A DNA stretch of 64,000 nucleotides from Klebsiella terrigena (GCF_006539725.1 NZ_BJNO01000011.1:98394-162393); one strand, 5' to 3'. Shown: positions 44,834-55,373, counted from the stretch's first letter. Numbers and translations: made by a program. The notes: generated from the sequence alone by a model not told the origin.

Positions 44834-46879
44834 TCAGGCCGGGAAGTCGCCGTGCTGGCGGGCAACGAGGGTCAGAATGGAGTAGAGCGCCACCGGCTGC
44901 TGGTGCTGGTTAAATATCTCTACCGCCCACTCGACGACGCCGGTGGCTTTCTCTTCCGCCGTGCGCTGGCGTTTGACCGTTTTACGCTTGCAGGTCAGGC
45001 GTACCTGGATAGTGTCTCCCGGCTTCACCGGCTCGATAAAGCGCAGATTTTCCATGCCGTAGTTGGCGATAACCGGCCCGACGCCGGCATCGACGAACAG
45101 CCCGGCGGCCGCGGAGATCAGGAAGTAACCGTGCACCACCCGTTCGCCGAAAATCGACTCGGCGGCGGCAATCTTATCCATGTGGGCGTAGAAGTGGTCG
45201 CCGCTCAGGCAGGCAAAATTGACGATATCCGCCTCGGTCAGCGTGCGGCGCGGCGTCAGCAGGCTGTCGCCGGGCTGGATCTCTTCGAAATATTTGCGGA
45301 ATGGGTGAACGCGGTCTTCGGCCACCTGCGCGCCGCGAACCCACTGTCTGGAGATGGCGGCCAGCATGGTCGGGCTGCCCTGAACCGCCGTGCGCTGCAT
45401 ATAGTGCTTCACCGACCGCAGGCCGCCGAGCTCTTCGCCGCCTCCGGCGCGTCCCGGGCCGCCGTGAACCAGCTGCGGCAGCGGAGAGCCGTGGCCGGTA
45501 GACTCGGCGGACGACTCTTCGTTGAGGATCTGAATACGCCCGTGGCAGCGGGCGGCGCCGAGAATAAACGATCGTGCCAGCTCGCCGCTGGCGGTGACCA
45601 GCGTCCCCACCAGGCTGCCTTCGCCCGCCCGGGCGAGGGTCAGGGCGTGCTCGCGGTTTTGGTACGGCATCAGGGTCGCTACCGGGCCGAAGGCTTCGAT
45701 GGCGTGCACCGCCGGGGTTTCATCCGGCTGCGGGCAGAACAGCAGCGTTGGCGGGAAAAAGGCCCCGGCGGCGCTGAGGTCCGCCCGGCCGCCGAGGCGG
45801 ATTTCGCAGCCGGCCGCAATCAGCTTATTGACGTTCTCCTGCACGTCCCGGCGCTGGTCGTTATTCACCAGCGCGCCCATTTTGACCCCTTCCTGCGCCG
45901 GATCGCCCACCAGCACCTTCTCCAGCCGGGCGATCAGCGCCTCGCTCACCGCGCTGACCTGCGCCTGCGGCACGATAATCCGGCGGATTGCGGTACATTT
46001 CTGCCCGGCTTTCGCGGTCATTTCGCGCACCACTTCGCGAATAAACAGCGCGAACTCCGGCTGCTCTGGCGTGACGTCATCCCCCAGCACGCAGCAGTTC
46101 AGCGAGTCGGCTTCCATGGTGAAGGGGATGGATTTCGCCACCAGGTTCGGGTGCACGCGCAGCTGCTGGCCGGTGGCGGCGGAGCCGGTGAAGGTCACCA
46201 CGTCCTGGCTATCGAGATGCTCGAGCAGATCCCCCGCGCCGCCGCAAATCAGGCTGAGGGCGCCTTCCGGCACCAGGCCGCTGTCAACGATGGATTGCAC
46301 CATCGCCTGGGTCAGCTGGGCGGTGGCGGTAGCCGGCTTGACGATCGCCGGCATCCCGGCCAGCCAGGTTGGCGCCAGTTTCTCCAGCATCCCCCAGCAG
46401 GGGAAGTTGAAGGCGTTGATATGCACCACCACGCCGGACTTTGAGGTCAGCACGTGGCGGGCGGCGAAGCCTCCCTGTTTTGACAGCGGGATCGGCTCAT
46501 CTTCCGGCCACAGATTATCGTCCGGCAGCTCCCGGCTGCCCAGTCCCGCATAGGTAAACAGCGTGCCGATGCCGCCTTCGATATCGACCCAGCTATCGGC
46601 GCGGGTCGCCCCGGTTTGCGCCGAAATGGCATAGAAGTCGGCCTTGTGCTCCAGCAGGTGTTTGGCCACCGCCTTGAGCATCGCGCTGCGCTCAATAAAG
46701 GTCATGGCCTGCAGCGCTTTGCCGCCGCGCTCGATGGCAAAGCGGCGCGCCTGCGCCATATCCAGCCCTTCGCTGGTGACTTCCCACAGCGCTTCGCCGC
46801 TGATGGCGTGGTGAATAGTACGGGTGCGGCCCCGGCCGGTCTGCCAGGCGCCGGATAAGTAGCTGGCTAACTGCTGCAT
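44834..46879 (-). CDS. paaZ: Oxepin-CoA hydrolase / 3-oxo-5,6-dehydrosuberyl-CoA semialdehyde dehydrogenase
   Basis: A 681-residue fusion enzyme, the E. coli length. Residues 1 to about 525 form an aldehyde dehydrogenase domain with the base glutamate in FTMEADSLN and the cysteine in GQKCTAIRR. The last 150 residues form an (R)-specific MaoC-type hydratase ([32 protein letters not shown]). The hydratase opens the oxepin ring and the dehydrogenase oxidises the aldehyde before it can cyclise to a dead-end product. The gene is divergent from paaA. A GGAG site precedes the ATG. Confidence 0.97.
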   Translation of the reverse strand: MQQLASYLSGAWQTGRGRTRTIHHAISGEALWEVTSEGLDMAQARRFAIERGGKALQAMTFIERSAMLKAVAKHLLEHKADFYAISAQTGATRADSWVDIEGGIGTLFTYAGLGSRELPDDNLWPEDEPIPLSKQGGFAARHVLTSKSGVVVHINAFNFPCWGMLEKLAPTWLAGMPAIVKPATATAQLTQAMVQSIVDSGLVPEGALSLICGGAGDLLEHLDSQDVVTFTGSAATGQQLRVHPNLVAKSIPFTMEADSLNCCVLGDDVTPEQPEFALFIREVVREMTAKAGQKCTAIRRIIVPQAQVSAVSEALIARLEKVLVGDPAQEGVKMGALVNNDQRRDVQENVNKLIAAGCEIRLGGRADLSAAGAFFPPTLLFCPQPDETPAVHAIEAFGPVATLMPYQNREHALTLARAGEGSLVGTLVTASGELARSFILGAARCHGRIQILNEESSAESTGHGSPLPQLVHGGPGRAGGGEELGGLRSVKHYMQRTAVQGSPTMLAAISRQWVRGAQVAEDRVHPFRKYFEEIQPGDSLLTPRRTLTEADIVNFACLSGDHFYAHMDKIAAAESIFGERVVHGYFLISAAAGLFVDAGVGPVIANYGMENLRFIEPVKPGDTIQVRLTCKRKTVKRQRTAEEKATGVVEWAVEIFNQHQQPVALYSILTLVARQHGDFPA

Positions 46880-47164
46880 CGCGAATCTCCAGATTTGTTA
46901 CGTGAAATATCTATAAATAGTTATTTTATGAATCATTAAATGCAAGCCTATATTTAATAATTTATTAACATTGTGATCGATGATGTCGTGAGTTCGTGCC
47001 GTATGTTGTTGTATTTACGCTGTTAGTGGAATGTTTTGCGGCGATCGTCACAAAAAAGACAAACAAAATTTGTGGTTTTATTTAACCAGAGTGTAACTTT
47101 TATAAAACAAAGTGATTCACAAAAATTGATTTGTTGAATTTATAGGAATCATAAAGGTGATGAC
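46880..47164. promoter_or_regulatory. paaZ-paaA divergent promoter region with PaaX-like operators
   Basis: A 285-bp AT-rich gap. TGATTC, the core of the published PaaX site, occurs as TGATTCAC at 47113-47120 (52 bp before paaA) and on the other strand as TTAATGATTCAT around 46930-46935 (51 bp before paaZ). The near-symmetric placement fits one operator for each promoter. A CRP-like right half (GTCACA near 47048) and A-tract runs that could bind IHF are also present. Confidence 0.7.
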
Positions 47165-48094
47165 GTGACAGAAGAACAACGCTTTGACCAGCGCATCGCG
47201 CAGGATACGGCCATCGAACCGCAGGACTGGATGCCCGACGCCTACCGCCAGACGCTGATCCGCCAGATTGGCCAGCATGCGCACTCGGAAATTGTCGGCA
47301 TGCTGCCGGAAGGGAACTGGATCACCCGCGCCCCGACGCTGCGCCGCAAGGCGATCCTGCTGGCTAAAGTGCAGGATGAGGCCGGCCACGGCCTCTATCT
47401 GTACAGCGCGGCGGAAACCCTCGGCTGCGCCCGGGAAGATCTCTATCAGAAGATGCTCGACGGGCGGATGAAGTACTCCTCTATTTTTAACTACCCGACG
47501 CTGAGCTGGGCGGATATCGGCGTGATCGGCTGGCTGGTGGACGGTGCCGCCATCGTCAATCAGGTGGCTCTGTGCCGCACCTCTTACGGCCCGTACGCCA
47601 GGGCGATGGTCAAAATCTGCAAGGAAGAGAGCTTCCACCAGCGCCAGGGATTTGAAGCCTGCATGGTGCTGGCCCAGGGCAGCGACGAACAGCGGCGGAT
47701 GCTGCAGGACGCGATCGACCGCTTCTGGTGGCCGGCGCTGATGATGTTTGGCCCCAGCGATGACAGCTCGCCCAACAGCGCGCGCAGCATGGCGTGGAAG
47801 ATCAAGCTGCACTCCAACGATGAGCTGCGCCAGCGCTTTGTCGACAACACCGTGCCGCAGGTCGAGCTGCTCGGGATGACCGTCCCGGACGCCGAGCTGC
47901 GCTTCGACGAGGCCAGCGGCCGCTACCGTTTCGGCGAGATTGACTGGCAGGAGCTGAACGAGGTCATTAGCGGCCGCGGGATCTGCAACCACGAACGGCT
48001 GGCCGCCAAGCGTAAAGCCTGGGAAGAGGGGGCATGGGTGCGGGAAGCCGCGCTGGCCCACGCGCAAAAACAACACTCCCGCGACGCGGCGTAA
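47165..48094 (+). CDS. paaA: Phenylacetyl-CoA epoxidase subunit A (catalytic)
   Basis: A 309-residue ferritin-like di-iron protein starting at GTG 47165. The two iron-binding signatures are [12 protein letters not shown] (about residues 72-83) and [13 protein letters not shown] (about 155-167). With PaaC it forms the core that inserts oxygen into the aromatic ring of phenylacetyl-CoA, giving the 1,2-epoxide. First gene of the long rightward operon paaABCDEFGHIJK. Confidence 0.97.
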   Translation: MTEEQRFDQRIAQDTAIEPQDWMPDAYRQTLIRQIGQHAHSEIVGMLPEGNWITRAPTLRRKAILLAKVQDEAGHGLYLYSAAETLGCAREDLYQKMLDGRMKYSSIFNYPTLSWADIGVIGWLVDGAAIVNQVALCRTSYGPYARAMVKICKEESFHQRQGFEACMVLAQGSDEQRRMLQDAIDRFWWPALMMFGPSDDSSPNSARSMAWKIKLHSNDELRQRFVDNTVPQVELLGMTVPDAELRFDEASGRYRFGEIDWQELNEVISGRGICNHERLAAKRKAWEEGAWVREAALAHAQKQHSRDAA

Positions 48095-48105
48095 GGAGCA
48101 CCACC

Positions 48106-48393
48106 ATGAGCAACGTTTACTGGCCGTTATATGAGGTTTTTGTTCGCAGCAAACAGGGACTTTCGCACCGCCACGTCGGCAGCCTGCACGCCGCCGACGA
48201 CCAGATGGCGCTGGAAAACGCCCGCGATGTCTACACCCGCCGCAGCGAAGGCTGCTCGCTGTGGGTGGTCAAGGCCAGCGAAATTATCGCTTCGCAGCCG
48301 GAAGAGCGCGGCGAATTCTTTGACCCGGCGGAGAGCAAAATCTACCGCCATCCTACTTTCTACAGCGTGCCGGACGGCATGGAACATATGTGA
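48106..48393 (+). CDS. paaB: Phenylacetyl-CoA epoxidase subunit B
   Basis: A 95-residue protein, the E. coli length, beginning MSNVYWPLYEVFVRSKQGLS; GGAG precedes the ATG, 11 nt after paaA. PaaB bridges the PaaAC core in the PaaABC(E) complex and is needed for activity. No cofactor motif is seen, as expected. Confidence 0.97.
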   Translation: MSNVYWPLYEVFVRSKQGLSHRHVGSLHAADDQMALENARDVYTRRSEGCSLWVVKASEIIASQPEERGEFFDPAESKIYRHPTFYSVPDGMEHM

Positions 48394-48400
48394 GGCAGCG

Positions 48401-49156
48401 ATGAATAACCTGAATCCCGTTGCAACCTATGCCCTGCGTCTGGGCGATAACGGCCTGGTGCTGGCCCAGCGCCTGGGGGCGTGGTGCGGCCACGCGCCGG
48501 AGCTGGAGATTGATCTGGCGCTGGCCAATATCGGCCTCGACCTGCTCGGCCAGGCGCGTAACTTCCTTACCTACGCGGCGGAGCTGGCGGGAAGCGGGGA
48601 CGAAGACACTCTCGCCTTTGGCCGCGACGAGCGCCAGTTTCACAACCTGCTGCTGGTGGAGCAGCCGAACGGCAGCTTCGCCGACACCCTTGTCCGCCAG
48701 TTCTTTATCGACGCCTGGCACGTAGCGCTGTTCACCCGCCTGGTGGAGAGCCGCGATGCGCAAATTGCCGCGATCGCCGCCAAGGGGCTGAAGGAGGTGC
48801 GCTACCACCTGCGCTTTAGCCGCGGCTGGCTCGAACGTCTGGGCAACGGCACGCCGCTCTCCGCGCAAAAAATGCAGCAGGCGGTCGATGGCCTGTGGCG
48901 CTTTACCGGCGAGCTGTTTATGGCCGACGCGCTGGAGCTGAGCCTGGTTGAGCAGGGAATTGCCGTCGACCCGCGCGAGCTTCAGGGGGCGTGGCAGAGC
49001 ACGGTGCATACCGCGCTGCTGGAGTCGGGTCTGCAGATCCCGCAGGAAGCGGCGTTTCGCAGCGGCGGCAAGCAGGGTTTGCACAGCGAACACCTCGGAC
49101 CGATGCTCGCGGAGATGCAGTATCTGCAGCGCGCCTATCCCGGCCAGCAGTGGTAG
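48401..49156 (+). CDS. paaC: Phenylacetyl-CoA epoxidase subunit C (structural)
   Basis: A 251-residue ferritin-fold protein (E. coli 248). It resembles PaaA but lacks a full set of iron ligands, and acts as the scaffold partner of PaaA. Recognisable segments are ALANIGLDLLGQARNFLTYA, RQFHNLLLVEQPNGSFADT and LKEVRYHLRFSRGWLERLG. Starts 7 nt after paaB. Confidence 0.96.
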   Translation: MNNLNPVATYALRLGDNGLVLAQRLGAWCGHAPELEIDLALANIGLDLLGQARNFLTYAAELAGSGDEDTLAFGRDERQFHNLLLVEQPNGSFADTLVRQFFIDAWHVALFTRLVESRDAQIAAIAAKGLKEVRYHLRFSRGWLERLGNGTPLSAQKMQQAVDGLWRFTGELFMADALELSLVEQGIAVDPRELQGAWQSTVHTALLESGLQIPQEAAFRSGGKQGLHSEHLGPMLAEMQYLQRAYPGQQW

Positions 49157-49168
49157 CAGGAGGTGGCT

Positions 49169-49666
49169 ATGCAACGACTGACCGCGATCGCCCCCGCCGA
49201 CGTGCACGCTATCTGGGCCCTGCTCAGCGAGATCCCCGACCCGGAAGTGCCGGTGCTGACCATTACCGACCTCGGGATGGTGCGCAGCGTGGCGCCGCGC
49301 GGCGAGGGCTGGGTGATTGGCTTTACGCCGACCTACTCTGGCTGCCCGGCAACGGAGCATCTGCTGGGCGAGATCCGCGCGGCGATGGCCCGCCACGGCT
49401 ACACGCCGGTGCATATTGTCCTGCAGCTTGACCCGCCGTGGACCACCGACTGGATGAATCAGGCGGCCCGCGAGCGCCTGCGCCAGTACGGGATCAGCCC
49501 GCCGCAGGGGCACGCCTGCCACGCCGATATGCCGCAGGAGGTGGTTTGCCCGCGCTGCGGCAGCGTCCACACCTCGCTGATTAGCGAATTCGGTTCCACG
49601 GCCTGCAAAGCGCTCTACCGCTGCGACAGCTGCCGCGAACCCTTTGATTACTTTAAATGTATTTGA
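49169..49666 (+). CDS. paaD: PaaD, iron-sulfur assembly factor for the epoxidase
   Basis: A 165-residue protein starting at the ATG at 49169 after AGGAGG (a GTG at 49163 overlaps that site and is rejected). The N-terminal 90 residues are a MIP18/DUF59 domain (EIPDPEVPVLTITDLGMVRS; TPTYSGCPATEHL). The C-terminus has four cysteines in two pairs (CPRCGS, YRCDSCREPF) likely to bind a metal. PaaD is required in vivo, probably for cluster insertion into PaaE. Confidence 0.95.
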   Translation: MQRLTAIAPADVHAIWALLSEIPDPEVPVLTITDLGMVRSVAPRGEGWVIGFTPTYSGCPATEHLLGEIRAAMARHGYTPVHIVLQLDPPWTTDWMNQAARERLRQYGISPPQGHACHADMPQEVVCPRCGSVHTSLISEFGSTACKALYRCDSCREPFDYFKCI

Positions 49667-49673
49667 GGTTGCC

Positions 49674-50744
49674 ATGACGACGTTTCATTCGCTTACCGTC
49701 GCGAGAGTGGAGCCGGAAACCCGCGATGCGGTGACCATTACCTTTGCTATCCCCGACGCGCTGCAGACCGAGTACGCCTTCCGTCCCGGCCAGCATCTGA
49801 CCGTGAAAACCCGCCTCGGCGGGGAAGAGCTGCGGCGCTGCTACTCCATCTGCCGCAGCCGCTCCCCGGCCGAAATCAGCGTGGCGGTAAAGGCCATCGA
49901 CGGCGGCCGCTTCTCCCGCTATGCGCAGAACGATATCCACCAGGGCATGGCCCTGGAGGTGATGGTTCCGCAGGGCCATTTCGGCTACCAGCCGCAGGCC
50001 GAACGGCGCGGCGAATACCTGGCGATTGCCGCCGGCTCCGGCATAACGCCGATGATGGCGATTATTGGCGCCACGCTCGCCACCGAAGCGCAAAGCCGCT
50101 TCACCCTGATCTACGGCAACCGCAGCAGCCACAGCATGATGTTTCGCCAGGCGCTGGCGGACCTGAAAGACCGCTATCCGCAGCGGCTGCAGGTGGTGCA
50201 CCTGTTTAGCCAGGAGTCGATGGACAGCGACCTGCTGCAGGGACGCATCGACGGCGATAAGCTGCGCGCGCTCTCCGGCCGGCTGCTGGACTTCAGCCGC
50301 TTCGACGAGGCCTTTATTTGCGGCCCGGCGGCGATGATGGATGACGCGGAAGCCGCGCTGGGGGAGCTGGGAATGGCGGCGAACAGCATTCATCTTGAAC
50401 GTTTTAATACCCCAGGCAGCAGCGTTAAGCGCGCCACCGGGGTGCAGGCCGAGGGCCGAACCGTGACCATTCGTCAGGACGGCCGTGACCGGCTGGTGGC
50501 CCTCAGCGCGGAGGATGACAGCATTCTCGACGCGGCGCTGCGCCAGGGGGCGGATCTGCCGTTCGCCTGTAAAGGCGGCGTCTGCGCCACCTGCAAATGC
50601 AAGGTGCTGCGCGGGGAAGTGGCGATGGCGGCAAACTACAGCCTCGAAGCGGAGGAGCTGGCGGCCGGATACGTGCTCAGCTGCCAGGCGCTGCCGACCA
50701 GCGGCGACGTGGTGGTGGATTTTGACGCCAGGGGGATGGCATGA
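49674..50744 (+). CDS. paaE: Phenylacetyl-CoA epoxidase reductase subunit E
   Basis: A 356-residue flavoprotein. An FAD domain (RCYSICRS) and NADPH domain (AAGSGITPMMAII) precede a C-terminal plant-type [2Fe-2S] domain with cysteines in CKGGVCATCKCK and LSCQA. It passes electrons from NADPH to the di-iron centre of PaaA. Starts 7 nt after paaD at ATG 49674; its stop overlaps paaF by 4 nt. Confidence 0.97.
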   Translation: MTTFHSLTVARVEPETRDAVTITFAIPDALQTEYAFRPGQHLTVKTRLGGEELRRCYSICRSRSPAEISVAVKAIDGGRFSRYAQNDIHQGMALEVMVPQGHFGYQPQAERRGEYLAIAAGSGITPMMAIIGATLATEAQSRFTLIYGNRSSHSMMFRQALADLKDRYPQRLQVVHLFSQESMDSDLLQGRIDGDKLRALSGRLLDFSRFDEAFICGPAAMMDDAEAALGELGMAANSIHLERFNTPGSSVKRATGVQAEGRTVTIRQDGRDRLVALSAEDDSILDAALRQGADLPFACKGGVCATCKCKVLRGEVAMAANYSLEAEELAAGYVLSCQALPTSGDVVVDFDARGMA

Positions 50745-51508
50745 GCGAACTGCTGATGAGCCGCCACGAGCGGGTGCTGCATCTGACCCTCAACCGGCCG
50801 CAGGCGCGCAATGCGCTCAATAATGCGCTGCTGACGCTGCTTGCCGAGGCGCTGGAAGCCGCGGCGGCCGATCCGGGCGTGAGCGCCTGCGTGATTAGCG
50901 GCGGCCAGCGCTTCTTTGCCGCCGGCGCCGACCTGAACGAAATGGCGGAAAAAGATCTTCCGGCCACGTTCGATGATCTTCGCCCCCGCCTGTGGGCGCG
51001 AATTGACGCCTTCCCGAAACCGCTGATTGCGGCAGTAAACGGCTACGCCCTCGGCGCGGGCTGCGAGCTGGCGCTGCTCTGCGACCTGGTGGTCGCGGGG
51101 GATAATGCCCGCTTCGGGGTGCCGGAAATCACCCTCGGCATGATGCCAGGCGCGGGCGGCACCCAGCGGCTGATCCGCTGCGTCGGCAAGGCGCTGGCCA
51201 GCCGCATGGTGCTGAGCGGCGAAGCCATCGACGCCCGGCGAGCGCAGCAGGCCGGGCTGGTGAGCGATATCTATCCGCCGGCCTTAACCAATGAATATGC
51301 CCTCAGGCTGGCCGCCACCGTAGCCCTCCACTCGCCGCTGGCGCTGCGGGCGGCGAAGCAGGCGCTGCGTCAGTCGCAGGAGGTGGGGCTGCAGGCCGGG
51401 CTCCAGCAGGAGCGCCAGCTGTTTACGCTGCTCAGCGCGACGGAAGATCGGCGCGAAGGCATCGACGCCTTTTTACAAAAACGTACCCCGCAATTTAAAG
51501 GACGCTAA
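50741..51508 (+). CDS. paaF: 2,3-Dehydroadipyl-CoA hydratase
   Basis: A 255-residue crotonase-fold enzyme. Oxyanion-hole segments FAAGADLNEM and GYALGAGCELAL and the glutamate in GVPEITLGMMPGAGGTQRL are present. It hydrates 2,3-dehydroadipyl-CoA to 3-hydroxyadipyl-CoA late in the pathway. It overlaps paaE by 4 nt, and its stop shares a base with the paaG start. Confidence 0.96.
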   Translation: MSELLMSRHERVLHLTLNRPQARNALNNALLTLLAEALEAAAADPGVSACVISGGQRFFAAGADLNEMAEKDLPATFDDLRPRLWARIDAFPKPLIAAVNGYALGAGCELALLCDLVVAGDNARFGVPEITLGMMPGAGGTQRLIRCVGKALASRMVLSGEAIDARRAQQAGLVSDIYPPALTNEYALRLAATVALHSPLALRAAKQALRQSQEVGLQAGLQQERQLFTLLSATEDRREGIDAFLQKRTPQFKGR

Positions 51509-52299
51509 TGGTGGAAGCTTTTATTCTCAGCACCGTAGAACAGGGCGTGATGACGATTACCCTTAACCGTCCGGATCGCCTGAACAGCTTTAATGACCTG
51601 ATGCATCAGCAGCTCGCCGAGTCTCTGACCCAGGCCGAGCGCGACGACAGCGTGCGCTGCCTGCTGATCACCGGTGCCGGACGCGGATTTTGCGCCGGCC
51701 AGGATCTTAACGATCGCAACGTTGACCCCAGCGGCCCGGCGCCGGATCTGGGGCTGTCGGTGGAGCGTTTCTATAACCCGCTGGTGCGCCGCCTGGCGGC
51801 GCTGCCGAAGCCGGTGATTGCGGCGGTTAACGGCGTGGCGGCCGGGGCCGGGGCAACGCTGGCGCTGGGCTGCGACATGGTGCTCGCCGCGCGATCCGCC
51901 AGCTTCGTGATGGCCTTCAGCAGGCTCGGGCTGGTGCCCGACTGCGGCGGCAGCTGGTTCCTGCCGCGGGTTGCCGGACGCGCCAGGGCGATGGGGCTGG
52001 CGCTGCTGGGCGAGAAGCTCAGCGCCGAACAGGCCGCCCAGTGGGGGATGATCTGGCAGCTGGTGGAAGACGCCGAGCTGGCGGACACCAGCCTGCAGCT
52101 GGCCCGCCATCTGGCGGCGCAGCCGACCTTTGGTCTCGGCCTGATTAAGCAAGCCCTGCTGGCCGCGGAAACCAACGGCCTCGATGCCCAGCTTGACCTG
52201 GAACGCGACTACCAGCGCATGGCCGGACGCAGCGCCGACTACCGCGAAGGCGTAAGCGCTTTCCTCGCCAAGCGTCCTCCACAGTTCAGCGGGAAATAG
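51508..52299 (+). CDS. paaG: 1,2-Epoxyphenylacetyl-CoA isomerase
   Basis: A 263-residue crotonase-family enzyme (E. coli 262). Oxyanion-hole segments are FCAGQDLNDR and GVAAGAGATLAL; the aspartate in LVPDCGGSWFLPR replaces the hydratase glutamate, as in isomerases. It converts the ring epoxide to oxepin-CoA and also shifts a double bond later in the route. Confidence 0.96.
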   Translation: MVEAFILSTVEQGVMTITLNRPDRLNSFNDLMHQQLAESLTQAERDDSVRCLLITGAGRGFCAGQDLNDRNVDPSGPAPDLGLSVERFYNPLVRRLAALPKPVIAAVNGVAAGAGATLALGCDMVLAARSASFVMAFSRLGLVPDCGGSWFLPRVAGRARAMGLALLGEKLSAEQAAQWGMIWQLVEDAELADTSLQLARHLAAQPTFGLGLIKQALLAAETNGLDAQLDLERDYQRMAGRSADYREGVSAFLAKRPPQFSGK

Positions 52300-52302
52300 C
52301 CT

Positions 52303-53730
52303 ATGAGCACAACACTGCATCTCGTCGCCGTGATCGGCGGCGGCACCATGGGCTCAGGGATTGCGGAAGTTGCCGCCGGTGCCGGACATCAGGTGCTGCT
52401 TTACGATATCGCCGCCGATGCGCTAACCCGCGCGGTGGACGGTATTCGCCAGCGGCTGGCCTCGCGCGTCGCGCGTGGCAGGCTGACCGCAGAGCAGGCC
52501 GAGGCGCTGCTGGCCCGTATCGTGCCGACGACGGAGCTGGCCGCGCTGGCGCCGGCGCAGCTGGTGATTGAAGCGGCTTCCGAACGTCCTGAGGTCAAAA
52601 AAGCGCTGTTCAGCCAGCTGGCGGAGATCTGCTCGCCCTCCGCGCTGCTCACCAGCAACACCTCCTCGATTTCGATTACCGCGATTGCCGCCGACGTTAA
52701 GCACCCGGAGCGCGTTGCCGGGCTGCACTTCTTTAATCCGGCGCCGGTGATGAAGCTGGTGGAAGTGGTCAGCGGCCTGGCCACCTCGCCGGAGGTGGTC
52801 GAACAGCTGTGCCGATGCGTCACCGCGTGGGGCAAGCAGCCGGTACGCTGCCGCTCAACGCCCGGGTTTATCGTCAATCGCGTCGCGCGCCCGTTCTATG
52901 CCGAAGCCTGGCGCGCGCTGGAGGAGCTGGTCGCTCCCGCGCAGGTCATTGACGCGGCGCTGCGCGACGGCGGCGGTTTCCCGATGGGGCCGCTGGCGCT
53001 GACCGATTTGATCGGCCAGGACGTCAACTTCGCGGTGACCTGTTCGGTGTTCAACGCCTTCTGGCAGGACCGGCGCTTTCTTCCCTCGCTGCTGCAGCAG
53101 GAGCTGGCGCTGGCCGGGCGTCTGGGCAAAAAGAGCGGGCAGGGCGTCTACCGCTGGCCGCTGGATGCCCAGACGGAACTGACCCTCAGCGCGGTGCCCA
53201 ACCCGGCAGGCGCGTTGAAAATTCGCCGTAAAAGTGACGCCGTCACTGAACTTGACGAACTGCTGCTGATGGAGACCGAAGGCCAAACCGCCGAGGCCCT
53301 GAGCGCCCAGTACGGCCGTCCGGTAGTGGTCTATGACCACAGCGCCGGGGAGACGGTGGTGCTGGCGAGCGCGGAGTCTAATCCGCAGTCGGCCACCGAT
53401 AAAGCGGTGCACTATTTTCAGCAGCAGGGCAAAAAAGTACTGCAGATTGCCGACTATCCGGGGCTGCTGGTGTGGCGCACGGTGGCGATGCTGGTAAATG
53501 AAGCGCTGGATGCGGTGCAGAAAGGGGTGGCCGAACCGGCGGATATCGACACCGCGATGCGCCTCGGGGTGAACTATCCGCACGGTCCGCTGGCGTGGGG
53601 CGCCCGACTGGGCTGGAACCGCGTGCTGCACCTGCTGGAAAACCTCCAGCAGCACTACGGCGAGGAGCGCTATCGCCCCTGTTCGCTACTGCGCCAGAAG
53701 GCGCTGCTGGAGATGCGTCATGAACGATAA
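52303..53730 (+). CDS. paaH: 3-Hydroxyadipyl-CoA dehydrogenase
   Basis: A 475-residue NAD-dependent 3-hydroxyacyl-CoA dehydrogenase with GGGTMGSGIAEVAA at the N-terminus and the catalytic histidine in GLHFFNPAPVMKLVEVV. Two C-terminal dimerisation domains follow; the repeat of the domain (FIVNRVARPFYAEAW and the later LVWRTVAMLVNEALDAV) explains the length. The last 11 nt overlap paaI. Confidence 0.97.
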   Translation: MSTTLHLVAVIGGGTMGSGIAEVAAGAGHQVLLYDIAADALTRAVDGIRQRLASRVARGRLTAEQAEALLARIVPTTELAALAPAQLVIEAASERPEVKKALFSQLAEICSPSALLTSNTSSISITAIAADVKHPERVAGLHFFNPAPVMKLVEVVSGLATSPEVVEQLCRCVTAWGKQPVRCRSTPGFIVNRVARPFYAEAWRALEELVAPAQVIDAALRDGGGFPMGPLALTDLIGQDVNFAVTCSVFNAFWQDRRFLPSLLQQELALAGRLGKKSGQGVYRWPLDAQTELTLSAVPNPAGALKIRRKSDAVTELDELLLMETEGQTAEALSAQYGRPVVVYDHSAGETVVLASAESNPQSATDKAVHYFQQQGKKVLQIADYPGLLVWRTVAMLVNEALDAVQKGVAEPADIDTAMRLGVNYPHGPLAWGARLGWNRVLHLLENLQQHYGEERYRPCSLLRQKALLEMRHER

Positions 53731-54142
53731 GGCCTGGTGCAACGCGCGCGCGATGTACGAACTCGATACCTGCGCCCAAACGCTGGGGATCGACATTATT
53801 GAGATGGACGAAGGCTACGCGCAGATGACCATGACCGTCGCGCCGAACATGCTTAACGGCCATCAAACCTGCCACGGCGGGCAGCTCTTTTCTCTCGCCG
53901 ATACCGCTTTTGCCTACGCCTGCAACAGCCAGGGGCTGGCGGCGGTAGCCTCGGCGGCGAGCATCGACTTTCTGCGCCCGGCCTTCGCCGGCGACCGGCT
54001 GGTCGCCACCGCACGGGTCAGGCAGCAGGGCAAACTGACCGGCGTCTACGACATCGACATCGTTAACCAACAACAGAAAATTGTCGCCCTGTTTCGCGGT
54101 AAATCGCACCGCATCGGCGGCACAATCACAGGAGAAGTTTGA
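53720..54142 (+). CDS. paaI: Hydroxyphenylacetyl-CoA thioesterase
   Basis: A 140-residue hot-dog-fold thioesterase, the E. coli length. The active-site segment HQTCHGGQLFSLADTAFAY carries the conserved aspartate. It releases CoA from hydroxylated phenylacetyl-CoA side products and so protects the CoA pool. Overlaps paaH by 11 nt and paaJ by 1 nt. Confidence 0.96.
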   Translation: MNDKAWCNARAMYELDTCAQTLGIDIIEMDEGYAQMTMTVAPNMLNGHQTCHGGQLFSLADTAFAYACNSQGLAAVASAASIDFLRPAFAGDRLVATARVRQQGKLTGVYDIDIVNQQQKIVALFRGKSHRIGGTITGEV

Positions 54143-55347
54143 TGCGCGACGCCTTTATTTGTGACGGCATTCGTACGCCGATCGGCCGTTACGGCGGGGC
54201 GCTCGCCAGCGTGCGGGCCGACGATTTGGCCGCCATTCCGCTGCGCGAGCTGCTGAGCCGCAACCCGCGCCTCGATCCCGGCTGCATTGACGACGTGATT
54301 TTCGGCTGCGCCAACCAGGCCGGAGAAGATAACCGCAACGTGGCGCATATGGCGACGCTGCTGGCGGGCTACCCGCAGAGCGTCTCCGGCACCACCATCA
54401 ACCGCCTGTGCGGCTCCGGACTGGACGCAATTGGCTTTGCCGCCCGCGCCATCAGGGCCGGGGACGCCGACCTGATGATTGCCGGCGGGGTAGAGTCGAT
54501 GTCGCGGGCACCGTTTGTGATGGGCAAGGCCAGCGCGCCTTACCAGCGTCAGGCGGAGCTGTTTGATACCACCATCGGCTGGCGTTTTGTGAACCCGCTC
54601 ATGCAGCAGCAATTTGGCACTGACAGCATGCCAGAAACGGCGGAGAATGTAGCCGAGTTGTTAAATATTAGCCGCGCCGATCAGGACGCCTTCGCCCTGC
54701 GCAGCCAGCAGCTGACGGCGAAAGCCCAGCGTAACGGCATCCTGGCGCAGGAGATCGTACCGGTACAGATTATCGGCAAGAAAGGGGCGGTCAGCGCCGT
54801 TCGCGAGGACGAACATCCGCGGGCGGAGACCACCCTGGAGCAGCTTTCACAGCTAAAAACCCCGTTCCGCAAGGGCGGCGTGGTCACCGCCGGAAACGCC
54901 TCCGGAGTTAACGACGGCGCCGCGGCGCTGATTATCGCCAGCGAACAGCAGGCGCTGGCCCAGGGGCTGACGCCGCGGGCGCGCATCGTGGCGATGGCCA
55001 CGGCGGGGGTTGAACCACGGCTGATGGGGCTCGGGCCGGTGCCCGCCGTGCGCAAGGTGCTGGAGCGCGCGGGGCTGAACATTAACGATATGGACGTCAT
55101 TGAACTGAACGAAGCCTTCGCGGCCCAGGCGCTGGGGGTGCTCAGACAGCTGGGCGTGGCGGACGATGCCGCGCACGTTAACCCCAACGGCGGCGCCATC
55201 GCTCTCGGCCACCCGCTGGGAATGAGCGGCGCCCGGCTGGCGCTGAGCGCGAGCCTGGAGCTGCAGCGCCGCGGCGGGCGCTACGCCCTGTGTACGATGT
55301 GTATTGGCGTGGGTCAGGGCATTGCCATGATCCTCGAGCGAGTGTGA
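54142..55347 (+). CDS. paaJ: 3-Oxoadipyl-CoA / 3-oxo-5,6-dehydrosuberyl-CoA thiolase
   Basis: A 401-residue thiolase, the E. coli length, from the ATG at 54142. The acylated cysteine is in [10 protein letters not shown] (near residue 90), the histidine in [17 protein letters not shown] and the second cysteine in [10 protein letters not shown]. It cleaves twice in the pathway, giving acetyl-CoA and finally succinyl-CoA. Confidence 0.97.
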   Translation: MRDAFICDGIRTPIGRYGGALASVRADDLAAIPLRELLSRNPRLDPGCIDDVIFGCANQAGEDNRNVAHMATLLAGYPQSVSGTTINRLCGSGLDAIGFAARAIRAGDADLMIAGGVESMSRAPFVMGKASAPYQRQAELFDTTIGWRFVNPLMQQQFGTDSMPETAENVAELLNISRADQDAFALRSQQLTAKAQRNGILAQEIVPVQIIGKKGAVSAVREDEHPRAETTLEQLSQLKTPFRKGGVVTAGNASGVNDGAAALIIASEQQALAQGLTPRARIVAMATAGVEPRLMGLGPVPAVRKVLERAGLNINDMDVIELNEAFAAQALGVLRQLGVADDAAHVNPNGGAIALGHPLGMSGARLALSASLELQRRGGRYALCTMCIGVGQGIAMILERV

Positions 55348-55373
55348 GCTAATTTACCTGCGAGTACCCTAAA

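Noticed and set aside
44741..46444. A 567-codon open frame on the plus strand
   Set aside because: Antisense to paaZ, whose two enzyme domains and catalytic residues are clear.
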